From JBLHKT01 sp043101615 (GTDB lineage: Bacteria; Planctomycetota; Phycisphaerae; Phycisphaerales; UBA1924): a DNA stretch of 63,228 bases. Shown here one piece after another: positions 41,753 to 51,407 of the stretch. A program made the position numbers and the translations under genes. The stretch lies in NCBI GenBank assembly GCA_043101615.1, contig JBICID010000092.1, positions 1-63,228 on the forward strand, given 5' to 3'. Under the pieces are notes generated by a model, which did not search any database, was not told the origin of the DNA, and was given only the letters and a program-made list of their open reading frames with translations. Every line of letters starts with the position of its first letter. The stretch's first letter is position 1.

Positions 41753-43350
41753 GCTCCATCCACCCCGACCAGTCCACCGCCGAGCGCCTCGCCGGCCTCC
41801 GGGGCGACCCCAACGCTCCCGGCCCGGACGTCCGCGTCTCGAGCGGCGACGACGGCACCCTGATCGAGACGCCCGGCGCCCGCGCCCCGCTGGTGCTCTC
41901 CAACCGCTCCATCGGCGAGGTCACCGACATCATCTGCGGCTACGCCGAGTCGGCCCCGCCCAAGTGGTGGCTGGCGACGATCACCGTCGCCGCCATGGTC
42001 GCGGGCGTGGGCCAGGTGATGATCCTGTACCTGATCCTCACCGGCGTGGGCGTGTGGGGCCTGAACAACCAGGTCGACTGGGCCTGGGACATCACCAACT
42101 TCGTGTTCTGGATCGGCATCGGGCACGCCGGCACGCTCATCTCCGCGATCCTCTGCCTGCTCAAGCAGAAGTGGCGGACCGCGGTGAACCGCTCGGCGGA
42201 GGCGATGACGATCTTCGCGGTCATCTGCGCCGGCATCTTCCCGGGCATCCACGTCGGTCGCGTCTGGATGGCCTGGATGCTGTTCCCGATCCCCAACTCG
42301 AACGCGATCTGGCCGAACTTCCGCTCCCCGCTCTTGTGGGACGTGTTCGCGGTGAGCACGTACGCGACGGTGTCGCTGCTGTTCTGGTACATGGGCATGA
42401 TCCCGGACCTGGCCACGCTGCGTGACCGGTGCGACGCCCGCCTGCGGGCCGGCGTGAAGCGTGCCTTCAGCCTGCCGATGCCGGTGGGCAAGGACCTGCC
42501 CCTGCGGTTCCTGCCCTCGCCCGACCGGGTCGGGGCGATGGTGTACGGGCTGCTGGCGATGGGCTGGCGGTTCTCCAGTCGGCACTGGCACCGCTACGAG
42601 GCGGCGTACCTGATCCTGGCGGGCATCTCGACGCCGCTGGTGCTCAGCGTGCACTCGATCGTGTCGTTCGACTTCGCGACGTCGATCCTGCCGGGCTGGC
42701 ACACGACGATCTTCCCGCCCTACTTCGTCGCGGGCGCGATCTTCGGCGGGTTCGCGATGGTGCTGCTGCTGCTGATCCCGCTGCGTGAGCTGCTGCCGAA
42801 CTTCAAGGACCTGCTGACGCTGCGTCACCTCGAGAACATGGCCAAGATCCTGCTGCTGACGGGCATGATGGTCGGCTTCGCGTACTCGATGGAGTTCTTC
42901 ATCGCCTGGTACGGGGCCAACGAGTTCGAGTTCGCGGTCTTCGCCAACAACCGCGTCATGCCGATCTGGATGGACGCCGACGGGGCGCCGTACTGGTGGG
43001 CCTACTGGGCGATGATCACGTGCAACGTGATCAGCCCCCAGGTCTTCTGGTTCCGGGCCCTGCGCCAGAACCCGCTGATCATCTGGATCGTCGCGCTGCT
43101 GGTCACGGTCGGCATGTGGTTCGAGCGCTTCGTGATCATCGTCACCTCGCTGCACCGGGCGTTCCTGCCCGGCGAGTGGCACATGTTCTACCCGACCTGG
43201 GTGGACATCCTGACCTTCGTCGGCTCGTGCGGCATCTTCCTGACGCTGTTCCTGCTGTTCGTCAAGTTCCTGCCCGTCTTCGCGATGGCCGAGCTCAAGG
43301 CCGTCATGCCCCAGGCCGACCCGCACGCCGACCACGAGGGAGCGCACTGA
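41749..43350 (+). CDS. actC: Alternative complex III subunit ActC, NrfD-like quinol-site membrane protein
   Basis: 533 residues with about ten membrane helices in the NrfD/PsrC style, for example WWLATITVAAMVAGVGQVMILYL-type helix 1 and FWIGIGHAGTLISAILCLL helix 2. It is expected to hold the quinol-binding site. GTG start overlaps the actB stop (GTGA); the stop overlaps actD by one base (TGATG). Confidence 0.94.
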   Translation: MSSIHPDQSTAERLAGLRGDPNAPGPDVRVSSGDDGTLIETPGARAPLVLSNRSIGEVTDIICGYAESAPPKWWLATITVAAMVAGVGQVMILYLILTGVGVWGLNNQVDWAWDITNFVFWIGIGHAGTLISAILCLLKQKWRTAVNRSAEAMTIFAVICAGIFPGIHVGRVWMAWMLFPIPNSNAIWPNFRSPLLWDVFAVSTYATVSLLFWYMGMIPDLATLRDRCDARLRAGVKRAFSLPMPVGKDLPLRFLPSPDRVGAMVYGLLAMGWRFSSRHWHRYEAAYLILAGISTPLVLSVHSIVSFDFATSILPGWHTTIFPPYFVAGAIFGGFAMVLLLLIPLRELLPNFKDLLTLRHLENMAKILLLTGMMVGFAYSMEFFIAWYGANEFEFAVFANNRVMPIWMDADGAPYWWAYWAMITCNVISPQVFWFRALRQNPLIIWIVALLVTVGMWFERFVIIVTSLHRAFLPGEWHMFYPTWVDILTFVGSCGIFLTLFLLFVKFLPVFAMAELKAVMPQADPHADHEGAH

Positions 43351-43967
43351 TGGCCACGCTCAAGACCGCTGTCGCCGATTACCTGCCCGGGCTGATCGCA
43401 CGACCCGACCCGAAGTTCGTCACCGAGGACGGCGCGCGGGTGTACGGGGTCTCCTGCGAGTTCGAGACCGCCGCCGAGGCCTACCACGCCGCCGAGCGGG
43501 TCCGCGACGAGGGCTTCAAGCACTGGGACCTGTACTCCCCGTTCCCGATCCACGGGTGCGAGCAGGCGATGGGCATCCGGCGCACCATCCTGCCGTTCGT
43601 CAGCTTCGGGGCCGCGGTCACCGGCGTGATCTGCGCCCTGGCCCTGCAGTACTACACGAACTTCGTGGACTACACGTTCGTGGTGCAGGGCAAGGACCCG
43701 CGCGCCTGGGAGGCCTACATCCCCGTCACCTTCGAGCTGGGCGTGCTGTTCTGCGCCTTCGCCACGCTGGGCGGCATGCTGATGCTCAACGGGCTGCCCC
43801 GCTTCCACCACCCGCTGTTCAACAGCGAACGCTTCCTCAAGGTCAGCGACGACCGCTTCGTCCTGGCCATCGAGGCCGAGGACGACAAGTTCGACCCAGA
43901 GTCCACGCCCGCCCTGCTCGAGTCCATCGGCGGCGCCCAGATCACCCTCATCGAGGACGACGCATGA
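43350..43967 (+). CDS. actD: Alternative complex III subunit ActD
   Basis: 205 residues. The N-terminal soluble part has YGVSCEFETAAEAYHAAERV and HWDLYSPFPIHG (DUF3341 style), then two membrane helices (about 78-98 and 128-150) and GLPRFHHPLFNSERF. It is typical of ActD, a small membrane subunit. Starts at the ATG fused to the actC stop; its own stop overlaps actE (ATGA). Confidence 0.93.
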   Translation: MATLKTAVADYLPGLIARPDPKFVTEDGARVYGVSCEFETAAEAYHAAERVRDEGFKHWDLYSPFPIHGCEQAMGIRRTILPFVSFGAAVTGVICALALQYYTNFVDYTFVVQGKDPRAWEAYIPVTFELGVLFCAFATLGGMLMLNGLPRFHHPLFNSERFLKVSDDRFVLAIEAEDDKFDPESTPALLESIGGAQITLIEDDA

Positions 43968-44782
43968 CCCGCTCGCACCTCCCACTCAGCGCGTGCCTGC
44001 TCGCCGCCTCGGCGGCGGCGGTGCTCCCCGCCTGCCGGGGCGACCGCTCCGAGAAGCCGCCGCGCCGCTTCCTGCCCGACATGGACCACCAGCCCAAGTG
44101 GCAGCCCCAGTCCGAGACCGAGTTCTTCGAGAACGGGCGGGCCCAAAGGACGCCCGACCCGAACGCGGTCGCCTTCGGCACCTCCGACTTCGACCCCGTC
44201 GCTCACGCCGACCAGCCCTGGGCGTCCTCCTTCCTCGTGGACCGCGCCGGACTGCTCAAGGAGGGCGACACCTTCTATCTCGGCACCGATCCGCAGGGCC
44301 CTGAGGGCTGGGTCGTCACCATGCCCGCCGAGGTCACCCGCGACATGCTCGAGCTCGGGCGCGACCGGTTCACCATCTACTGCACCCCGTGCCACGGGGA
44401 CCTGGGCGACGGCGCCGGCGCCGTCGGGCAGCGCTGGTCCTACCCGCCCGCCAACCTGCTGGGCGACCTCTACAAGGACCGCGCCCAGCGCCAGGGCACC
44501 GACGGCTGGCTCTTCAACGTCGTCCGCAACGGCGTCTGGGGCCCCGACGGCTCCAACAAGATGCCCGGCTACGCCCACGCCATCGACGAGCGCGAGGCCT
44601 GGGCAGTCGTCGCCTACCTCCGCGCGTTGCAGGTGTCCCAGTCGGCCACCATCCAGGACGTCCCCGAGGCCAGGCGGGCACGCCTGACCAGCCAGGGGCC
44701 CGCGCCGGCCCCCGCGGGCGGCGCGACGCCCGATTCCCAGTCCGATTCCCAGCCAGACGCCCAGCCAGGGGGTGACTCGTGA
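43964..44782 (+). CDS. actE: Alternative complex III subunit ActE, monoheme cytochrome c lipoprotein
   Basis: 272 residues. Lipoprotein signal SAAAVLPAC, an MDHQPKWQPQSET segment common to ActE, and one heme site CTPCHGDLGDGAG with a likely Met ligand in NKMPGYAHAI. The C terminus is low-complexity (repeats of DSQ/DAQ). It probably passes electrons from ACIII to the oxidase. The stop overlaps actF. Confidence 0.93.
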   Translation: MTRSHLPLSACLLAASAAAVLPACRGDRSEKPPRRFLPDMDHQPKWQPQSETEFFENGRAQRTPDPNAVAFGTSDFDPVAHADQPWASSFLVDRAGLLKEGDTFYLGTDPQGPEGWVVTMPAEVTRDMLELGRDRFTIYCTPCHGDLGDGAGAVGQRWSYPPANLLGDLYKDRAQRQGTDGWLFNVVRNGVWGPDGSNKMPGYAHAIDEREAWAVVAYLRALQVSQSATIQDVPEARRARLTSQGPAPAPAGGATPDSQSDSQPDAQPGGDS

Positions 44783-46122
44783 GCCACGCACTCGTTCCCA
44801 GCGCCGGCGACATCTCCGAGGCCGATCACAGCGCCCGCCTCGAGAAGATCGCCGCCCTCCCCGAGATGGGCAGCGACAACATCACCGCGCCCGAGTCCAT
44901 GGTCGCGAAGGTCTCGACCGCCTTCGGCGCCCTCGGCGTCGTCGGCCTGCTCGTCACCGTGGTGGGCGCCTTCGTGGTGAACACCACGCACGCGCTCGCG
45001 GCGTTCCAGGTCGGCCTGTTCACCGTCACCGCCGCCAGCCTCGGCTGCCTGGCGCTCAACATGATCCTGCACGCCGTGAACGCGGGCTTCCACGTCACCG
45101 CCCGGCGCGTGATGGAGAAGATCGCCTCCATGCTCCCCCTGTGCATGCTGGGCGTGCTGGCGGTGCTGGTCATCGAGCTGCTCCCGATCCACGGCCCCGA
45201 GGGGCACGCCGGCTCGGGCGTCCTGCTCTCGTGGCTCCGCCCGGAGTTCGAGGGCACGCACCTGATGGACATCAAGGAGCCCTACCTCAACGCCCCCTTC
45301 CTCGTGGTCCGCTTCCTGGTCTACGCGGGGCTGTGGTCCTACCTGTCGCTCCGCCTGCTGGGCTGGAGCACCCGCCAGGACCGCACCGGCGACCGCTCGC
45401 TCTCGCGGACCATGCGCCACACGTCAAGCTGGGGCCTGCTCGCCTTCGCCCTCTCGATCGCCTTCTTCGCGTTCGACTTCCTGATGAGCCAGGACTTCCG
45501 CTTCTTCTCCACCATGTGGGGCGTCTACTTTTTCGCGATCAGCATGCTCGCGGGCGTCTCGCTGACCTGCCTCGTCCTCACGGTGCTGCGCGCCAGCGGG
45601 CGCCTCACCGGCGTGGTCAACCGGGAGCACTTCCACGACCTGGGCAAGCTCATCTTCGCCTTCACCTGCTTCTGGGGCTACATCGCCTTCAGCCAGTACT
45701 TCCTGATCTGGTACTCCAACATCCCGGAGGAGACGCACTGGTTCATCCACCGCCAGAGCCACGGGTGGAAGACGCTGTTCGTGCTGCTCGCCTTCGCCCA
45801 CTTCGTGGTTCCCTTCGTGCTGTTCGTCAGCCGGGCCCCCAAGCGCAGCACCCTCGGGCTGGCCTTCATGAGCGTCTGGTCGCTGGTGGTGACGGTGCTG
45901 GACGTGATCTTCATCATCCGCCCGATGGTCTACACCGGGGCCGACTGGACCCCCGCCCTCGAGGCCGCGACCCCCGCGAACTGGTGGCTCGACCTGTTCG
46001 GCATCCTGGGCGCCGTCGGGATCTACGCCTTCTTCCTGGTCCGCAAGCTGGGCGACGGCCCGCTGATCCCCACCAAGGACCCCTTCCTGCCCGAGGCCCT
46101 GGCCCACAAGAACTACGTCTGA
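44779..46122 (+). CDS. actF: Alternative complex III subunit ActF, NrfD-like membrane protein
   Basis: 447 residues with about ten membrane helices, related to ActC. Recognisable pieces: FAFDFLMSQDFRFFSTMWGVYFF, HDLGKLIFAFTCFWGYIAFSQY-type helix, and WYSNIPEETHWF, typical of ActF. GTG start in overlap with actE. It ends the first ACIII block; a new promoter follows at 46185. Confidence 0.94.
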   Translation: MSHALVPSAGDISEADHSARLEKIAALPEMGSDNITAPESMVAKVSTAFGALGVVGLLVTVVGAFVVNTTHALAAFQVGLFTVTAASLGCLALNMILHAVNAGFHVTARRVMEKIASMLPLCMLGVLAVLVIELLPIHGPEGHAGSGVLLSWLRPEFEGTHLMDIKEPYLNAPFLVVRFLVYAGLWSYLSLRLLGWSTRQDRTGDRSLSRTMRHTSSWGLLAFALSIAFFAFDFLMSQDFRFFSTMWGVYFFAISMLAGVSLTCLVLTVLRASGRLTGVVNREHFHDLGKLIFAFTCFWGYIAFSQYFLIWYSNIPEETHWFIHRQSHGWKTLFVLLAFAHFVVPFVLFVSRAPKRSTLGLAFMSVWSLVVTVLDVIFIIRPMVYTGADWTPALEAATPANWWLDLFGILGAVGIYAFFLVRKLGDGPLIPTKDPFLPEALAHKNYV

Positions 46123-46184
46123 CACGACTTACGCACCCGGAGGTCCGGGTTGTCAGGAATCTGCATGGACAACTTCCGCATCCG

Positions 46185-46212
46185 TTGAGCGGAATCGAAC
46201 GACTGCTAGACT
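46185..46212 (+). promoter_or_regulatory. Putative promoter for the oxidase block
   Basis: TTGAGC (46185-46190), a 16-base spacer and TAGACT (46207-46212). The start would be near 46219 and the first ATG is at 46264. This indicates that the oxidase genes can be transcribed independently of actABCDEF. Confidence 0.65.
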
Positions 46213-46263
46213 AGAATCAGTCCGATTTCACAGGAAACGGACCGCACGAGTACGGAGCACCGC

Positions 46264-46656
46264 ATGTCAGAGACCCCCACGGTCCCGCACCTGCACGAAG
46301 AGCCCGACGCCTGGCACCGCCACTCCGACGAGGAGGGCATGCCCCAGTCCGAGCACGCCTCCACGGTCAACCCGACCGCGCTGGGGATCGTCTTCGTGGT
46401 CATGGTCATCGGCGTCGCCTTCGTCATCCTCCTGCTCACCGCCTACTTCAACCAGTACACCTACACCTTCAAGGCCGCCAAGCAGGAGGGCGTGCCCGCC
46501 GCCCGTCAGGCCTACGAGACCGACCTGGCCCAGGCCCGGGCCCGCCTGAGCGAGTACGGCTGGATCGACCGCACCGCGGGCACGGTCCACGTCCCGATCG
46601 AGCGGGCCTTCGACACCGTCATCGAGCAGTACCAGAGCGACAACACGGGGAGCTGA
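46264..46656 (+). CDS. Small one-helix membrane protein between actF and SCO
   Basis: 130 residues. A His/Glu-rich N-terminal segment (HLHEEPDAWHRHSDEEG), one strong membrane helix (about 39-61, LGIVFVVMVIGVAFVILLLTAYF) and a C-terminal helical part containing YGWIDRTAGTVHVPIERAFD. I infer that WIDRTAGTVHVPIERA may correspond to a segment common in small proteins of planctomycete oxidase loci. It could be an ACIII accessory subunit or an oxidase assembly protein. First gene of the oxidase block. Confidence 0.75.
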   Translation: MSETPTVPHLHEEPDAWHRHSDEEGMPQSEHASTVNPTALGIVFVVMVIGVAFVILLLTAYFNQYTYTFKAAKQEGVPAARQAYETDLAQARARLSEYGWIDRTAGTVHVPIERAFDTVIEQYQSDNTGS

Positions 46657-46665
46657 CACGCACCG

Positions 46666-47595
46666 ATGCCCATCGCCAGCGACAACCCGGGCCCCCGCCT
46701 CGCCGCGATCCTCACCGTCGCGGCGTTGCTGTGCTCGTGGCTGGCCCTGCCCGCCTCGGCCCAGCGCCTGCGCTCCTCGGACGAGCTCGAGGAGCTCCGG
46801 GGCGTCGACGTGGTCGAAAAGCTGGGCGAGCAGGTCCCCCTGGACCTCGAGTTCGTCAACGCCGAGGGCGAGTCCCAGCCCCTGAGCCGCTACATCAACG
46901 GGTCCCGCCCCACGATCGTCGTGATGGTCTACTTCGACTGCCCGATGATCTGCCCGGTCGTGCTCGACAAGCTGCACGCGGCCCTCAACGAGCTCGACTA
47001 CGTCGCCGGGCGTGACTTCAGCGTCCTGGTCGTCTCCTTCGACCCCACCGACACCACCACCCACGCCAGCGACCGCAAGCTGTACTACCTCTCCGGCTAC
47101 ACGCACGGCATGTCGCCCGACGTCTCCTCGGGCTGGCAGTTCATGACCGGGCGTCCCGCCTCCATCCGCGCCCTGAAGGACGCCCTGGGCTTTCAGATCC
47201 GCCTGCTCGACAACGGCGAGTACTCCCACCCCGTCGCCCTGGCCTTCACCACGCCCGACGGCACGATCGCCCGCTACATCTACGGGCTGGACTACGACCC
47301 CGACCAGATCAGGCTCTCGCTGCTGGAGGCCTCCGACGGCAAGATCGCCAAGTCGCTGGGGGAGAAGTTCATCTTCCGCTGCTTCCGCTACAACGAGAGC
47401 GAGGGCAGGTACACCCTGCACGCGATGACCCTCATGCGGTTCGGCGGCGCTCTCACCGTGGCCCTGCTGGTGATCCTCATCGGCGGCCTGTTCCTCAAGA
47501 ACCGCGTGCGGTCCTACCGCAGCGCCGACCCCTCGACCTCCCACCCCACCTCTCGACGCGGGTTCACCCCCGCCCACACAGGGAGCCACGCATGA
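46666..47595 (+). CDS. SCO1/SenC-type copper chaperone
   Basis: 309 residues. Sec-type signal (LAAILTVAALLCSWLALPASA), thioredoxin-like domain with the copper motif CPMIC (Cys92, Cys96) and the third ligand His188 in EYSHPVALAF. It delivers copper to CuA of cytochrome oxidase subunit II. Unusually, a second hydrophobic helix lies near the C terminus (about 267-284, GGALTVALLVILIGGLFL), so the protein is probably anchored at its C-terminal end. The stop overlaps coxB by four bases, supporting a role in CoxB maturation. Confidence 0.92.
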   Translation: MPIASDNPGPRLAAILTVAALLCSWLALPASAQRLRSSDELEELRGVDVVEKLGEQVPLDLEFVNAEGESQPLSRYINGSRPTIVVMVYFDCPMICPVVLDKLHAALNELDYVAGRDFSVLVVSFDPTDTTTHASDRKLYYLSGYTHGMSPDVSSGWQFMTGRPASIRALKDALGFQIRLLDNGEYSHPVALAFTTPDGTIARYIYGLDYDPDQIRLSLLEASDGKIAKSLGEKFIFRCFRYNESEGRYTLHAMTLMRFGGALTVALLVILIGGLFLKNRVRSYRSADPSTSHPTSRRGFTPAHTGSHA

Positions 47596-48782
47596 ACGAG
47601 TTCATGCAGCGCATGTTCTTCGGCGACCCGAGCATGACCGACACGGCCACGCACACCGACGGCCTGTTCATCATGCTGTGGTGGTTCGGCGTCTTCTGGT
47701 TCGTGCTGCTCATGGGCCTGATGGTCTACTGGGTCATCAAGTACCGGCGCCGCCCCGGCGTGCCGGCCCCGGTCAGCCCCAGCCACAACACGCCGCTCGA
47801 GATCATCTGGACCGTGGTCCCCTCCTCCAGCCTGCTGGTCATCTTCCTGCTGGGCTTCTGGGGCTACATGGACAAGATCACCCCCGCCGGCGACTCGGTC
47901 CAGCTCGAGATCAACGCGTACAAGTGGGGCTGGGCCCTGAAGTACCCCAACGGGGCCGAGTCCACCTGGACCACCGCGCTGTCCAACGTCGAGGACCCCG
48001 TCACCGGCAGGGTGATCAAGGGCGACGACTACCCCGTCTTCGTCCTGCCCGAGGACACCGAGTTCAACCTCCGCATGATCTCGCAGGACGTCATCCACGC
48101 GTTCTGGATCCCCGCGCTGCGCGTCAAGATGGACGTCTACCCCAACCGCTACACCGGCTTCGCCTTCCGCACGCCCACCCTCAGCGCCGACGACACCGTG
48201 ACCAACCCCGAGACCAACGAGCCCATGGCCGGGCGCGACCTCTACGTCTTCTGCGCCGAGTACTGCGGCGACAAGCACTCCCAGATGGCCGCGACCATCC
48301 GCGTGGTCCCGAAGGGCGACTACCAGGCCTGGCTGCAGGGCATGAACCTGGGCGACCTGCCCCCGGCACGCATCGGCGAGGTCACCTGGAAGTCCAAGTG
48401 CGCCTCATGCCACTCCGTGGACGGCAGCCCCAACGTCGGGCCCACCTGGCTCGCCGGCGCCTCCTACCAGGGCCAGACCTACGGCTACGGCAACGACGTC
48501 GCCCTCAACAACGGCCAGACCGTCCCACGCGACGACAACTACGTCCGCGAGTCCATCCTCGAGCCCGCGGCCAAGGTCGTCGCCGGCTACCCCGGCAACA
48601 TGCCCAGCTTCCAGGGCCAGCTCTCCGAGGAGCAGATCTCCGGCCTGATCGCCTACTACAAGGAGCTGGCCGGCGTGACCGACGAGGACGCCGAGGGCAA
48701 CGGCGCCGAGGGCGAGGCGGCAGAGGACGAGGCCGGCCAGAACGAGGCCGGCCAGGACGGAACCGAGGGCGGGGGAGACTGA
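47592..48782 (+). CDS. coxB: Cytochrome c oxidase subunit II with fused cytochrome c domain
   Basis: 396 residues. Two membrane helices (about 25-50 and 70-92). CuA ligands are seen as His169 (DVIHAFWIP) and Cys221, Cys225, His229, Met232 in CAEYCGDKHSQM. Downstream is a heme c domain with CASCH (270-274) and a likely Met ligand in NMPSFQGQLSEEQ. This makes it a caa3-type subunit. It has an acidic, repetitive tail (NEAGQ, DEAGQ). The start overlaps the SCO stop. Confidence 0.96.
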   Translation: MNEFMQRMFFGDPSMTDTATHTDGLFIMLWWFGVFWFVLLMGLMVYWVIKYRRRPGVPAPVSPSHNTPLEIIWTVVPSSSLLVIFLLGFWGYMDKITPAGDSVQLEINAYKWGWALKYPNGAESTWTTALSNVEDPVTGRVIKGDDYPVFVLPEDTEFNLRMISQDVIHAFWIPALRVKMDVYPNRYTGFAFRTPTLSADDTVTNPETNEPMAGRDLYVFCAEYCGDKHSQMAATIRVVPKGDYQAWLQGMNLGDLPPARIGEVTWKSKCASCHSVDGSPNVGPTWLAGASYQGQTYGYGNDVALNNGQTVPRDDNYVRESILEPAAKVVAGYPGNMPSFQGQLSEEQISGLIAYYKELAGVTDEDAEGNGAEGEAAEDEAGQNEAGQDGTEGGGD

Positions 48783-48833
48783 CGCGAGCGTGACCGACGC
48801 CCCGCGACGTTCGGGGCCAGCGAGGACGACACC

Positions 48834-50618
48834 ATGACGACCATCGACACATCCACCGGGCACGCCGGACACCACGACGACCACGACGGCCCGTACTGGG
48901 ACTCGGCGCACGGCCTGGTCCCCAAGATCATCGACTGGATGACCACCGTCGATCACAAGAAGATCGGCGTGATGTACCTCTTCGCCGTGCTCTTCATGTT
49001 CTTCCTGGGCGGCGTCGCGGCGCTGGCGGTCCGCATCGAGCTGCTCGACCCCGTCCGCACCGTGCTCGAGACCGACGCGGACGGCAACGTGGTGCAGACG
49101 ATCACCGGCCAGCGGTTCACCTCCAACCCGGAGGACATGGCCGCGGGCAACAACATCTACAACCGCCTGTTCACGCTGCACGGCGCGATCATGGTCTTCA
49201 TGTTCATCGTGCCCTCCATCCCCGCCAGCCTCGGCAACTTCTTCCTGCCGCTGCAGCTGGGCGCCAAGGACGTCGCCTTCCCCCGGCTGAACCTGTTCAG
49301 CTGGTACATCTACGTGTTCGGCTCTATCTTCGGCATCGCCTCGATCCTCATGAACGGCGTGGACACCGGCTGGACGTTCTACACGCCGTACTCGACCACG
49401 ACCGACGCGGACCACTGGCGCGTGGTGCTGATGATCCTGGCCGCGTTCATCCTGGGGTTCAGCTCGATCCTCACGGGCATGAACTTCATCGTGACGGTGC
49501 ACAAGCTGCGCGCGCCCGGCATGGGCTGGTTCGACATGCCGCTGCTCATCTGGGCGCTGTACGCCACCAGCATCATCCAGGTGCTCGCCACGCCCGTCAT
49601 CGGCATCACGCTGCTGCTGCTCGTGTTCGAGCGCGTCATGAAGGTCGGCATCTTCGACCCCGCCCTCGGCGGCGACCCGGTGCTCTACCAGCACTTCTTC
49701 TGGTTCTACTCGCACCCCGTGGTGTACGTGATGATCCTGCCCGCGATGGGGCTCATCTCCGAGATGCTCTCCATCCACTCGCGCAAGAAGATCTTCGGCT
49801 ACCGAGCCATCGCGTTCAGCTCGCTGGGCATCGCCGCGGTCTCGTTCCTGGTGTGGGGCCACCACATGTTCACCGCGATGGGCGAGCTGGCCTCCATGCT
49901 CTTCAGCGCCCTGACCTTCCTGGTCGCCATCCCGACCGCCATCAAGGTCTTCAACTGGATCGCGACGCTGTACAAGGGCTCGATCGTCCTCAACACACCG
50001 ATGCTCTACACGCTGGCGTTCCTGTTCACCTTCTCCATCGGCGGGCTCACCGGCCTGCCCCTGGGCGCCCTGGCGACCGACCTGCACCTGCACGACTCCT
50101 ACTTCGTGGTGGCCCACTTCCACTACGTCATGATGGGCGGCACGGTCATCGCCATGGTCGGCGGCATCCACCACTACTGGCCCAAGATGTTCGGGCGCAT
50201 GTACAACGAGACGTGGGGCATCATCGGGTGCGTCATCGTCTTCGTCGGCTTCAACGTGACCTTCTTCACCCAGTTCTTCCTGGGCACGCAGGGCATGCCC
50301 CGCCGGTATGCCAACTACGTCGACGAGTTCCAGCTCCTGCACCAGATCTCCACCTACGGCTCCTGGCTGCTGCTGCTGGGCTTCCTGATCCACCTGTTCA
50401 ACTTCGTGCACTCGCTGCTGGTCGGCCCCAAGGCCCCGCCCAACCCCTGGGGCGGGCTCACCCTGGAGTGGGAGACCGAGTCGCCCCCCATCCTGCACAA
50501 CTTCCACCACGAGCCGCTCGTCACGCACGGCCCGTACGACTTCGAGTCCGTCGTGCCCCCGCACTGCGACGAGAAGGACTACCCCCTGCCCGACCCCGCC
50601 ACCGTCAAGCCGCACTGA
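48834..50618 (+). CDS. coxA: Cytochrome c oxidase subunit I (A2-type)
   Basis: 594 residues. The heme-copper core is intact: His116 in LHGAIMVFMF as heme a ligand, FYSHPVVYVMILPAMG with the CuB His294, WGHHMFTAMG with the two CuB His, and HDSYFVVAHFHYVMMGG with the heme ligands. The helix VI motif is YSHP (292-295) instead of GHPE: the Glu of A1-type D channels is missing and the Tyr-Ser pair marks the A2 subgroup, as in the Rhodothermus caa3 enzyme. SD GAGG upstream of ATG 48834. Confidence 0.97.
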   Translation: MTTIDTSTGHAGHHDDHDGPYWDSAHGLVPKIIDWMTTVDHKKIGVMYLFAVLFMFFLGGVAALAVRIELLDPVRTVLETDADGNVVQTITGQRFTSNPEDMAAGNNIYNRLFTLHGAIMVFMFIVPSIPASLGNFFLPLQLGAKDVAFPRLNLFSWYIYVFGSIFGIASILMNGVDTGWTFYTPYSTTTDADHWRVVLMILAAFILGFSSILTGMNFIVTVHKLRAPGMGWFDMPLLIWALYATSIIQVLATPVIGITLLLLVFERVMKVGIFDPALGGDPVLYQHFFWFYSHPVVYVMILPAMGLISEMLSIHSRKKIFGYRAIAFSSLGIAAVSFLVWGHHMFTAMGELASMLFSALTFLVAIPTAIKVFNWIATLYKGSIVLNTPMLYTLAFLFTFSIGGLTGLPLGALATDLHLHDSYFVVAHFHYVMMGGTVIAMVGGIHHYWPKMFGRMYNETWGIIGCVIVFVGFNVTFFTQFFLGTQGMPRRYANYVDEFQLLHQISTYGSWLLLLGFLIHLFNFVHSLLVGPKAPPNPWGGLTLEWETESPPILHNFHHEPLVTHGPYDFESVVPPHCDEKDYPLPDPATVKPH

Positions 50619-50656
50619 CCCCTCCCGCCCGAGCGCCCTGCCCCACGGACCCGCCG

Positions 50657-51358
50657 ATGACCACACTCGACGCCACCACCGCGGCCGTCCCCGAGAAGCT
50701 CAAGAGCCACCCGCTGCACTGGCGCAACCGCCGGCACGGGCACCACTGGCGCTCGCACGACGAGGAGTTCGACGGCGCGAAGTTCGCCATGTGGCTCTTC
50801 CTGTCCACCGAGGTCCTGCTCTTCGCGGGCATCTTCTGCGCCTACGCCGTCTTCCGCATGCTCTACCCGGAGGCCTGGGCCGCGGGCAGCCACTACCTGT
50901 CCTGGAAGATCGGGTGCGTCAACACCGCGGTGCTGCTGATCTCGTCCTTCACGGTCGCCATGGCCGTCCGCAACGCCCAGCTCGACCAGCAGAAGTGGCT
51001 GCGGATCAACCTGATCATCACGATCCTGTGCGCCATCGCCTTCTTCGCGATCAAGATGTACTTCGAGTACATCCCCAAGCTGTCCGAGGGCAAGGCCCCC
51101 GGCACGTTCTTCTCCTACGCCGGCTGGCACCGCCCGCAGGAGCCGCTGTGGTGGGCGGTCTACTACATCGGCACCGGCATCCACGCCCTGCACGTCATCA
51201 TCGGCGCCTCGCTGCTCGGCTGGGTGCTGTACCGCTCGTTCCGGTACCAGGCCTACGGCCCGACCGAGTACACCATGGTCGAGAACTCCGCCCTCTACTG
51301 GCACCTGGTCGACCTCGTCTGGATCTTCCTGTTCCCCCTGCTGTACCTGGTCCACTGA
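50657..51358 (+). CDS. coxC: Cytochrome c oxidase subunit III
   Basis: 233 residues, five or so membrane helices. KFAMWLFLSTEVLLFAGIFCAY near 50 and the C-terminal TGIHALHVIIGA and YWHLVDLVWIFLFPLLYL are standard for subunit III of the five-helix bacterial type. ATG 50657 is preceded by a short gap after coxA. Starts with a His/Arg-rich stretch (WRNRRHGHHWRSHDEE). Confidence 0.95.
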   Translation: MTTLDATTAAVPEKLKSHPLHWRNRRHGHHWRSHDEEFDGAKFAMWLFLSTEVLLFAGIFCAYAVFRMLYPEAWAAGSHYLSWKIGCVNTAVLLISSFTVAMAVRNAQLDQQKWLRINLIITILCAIAFFAIKMYFEYIPKLSEGKAPGTFFSYAGWHRPQEPLWWAVYYIGTGIHALHVIIGASLLGWVLYRSFRYQAYGPTEYTMVENSALYWHLVDLVWIFLFPLLYLVH

Positions 51359-51407
51359 CCCACCCGGCCCCTCTCCCCCCGGCCTCCCATCTCCCCGGAG
51401 CGACGCG

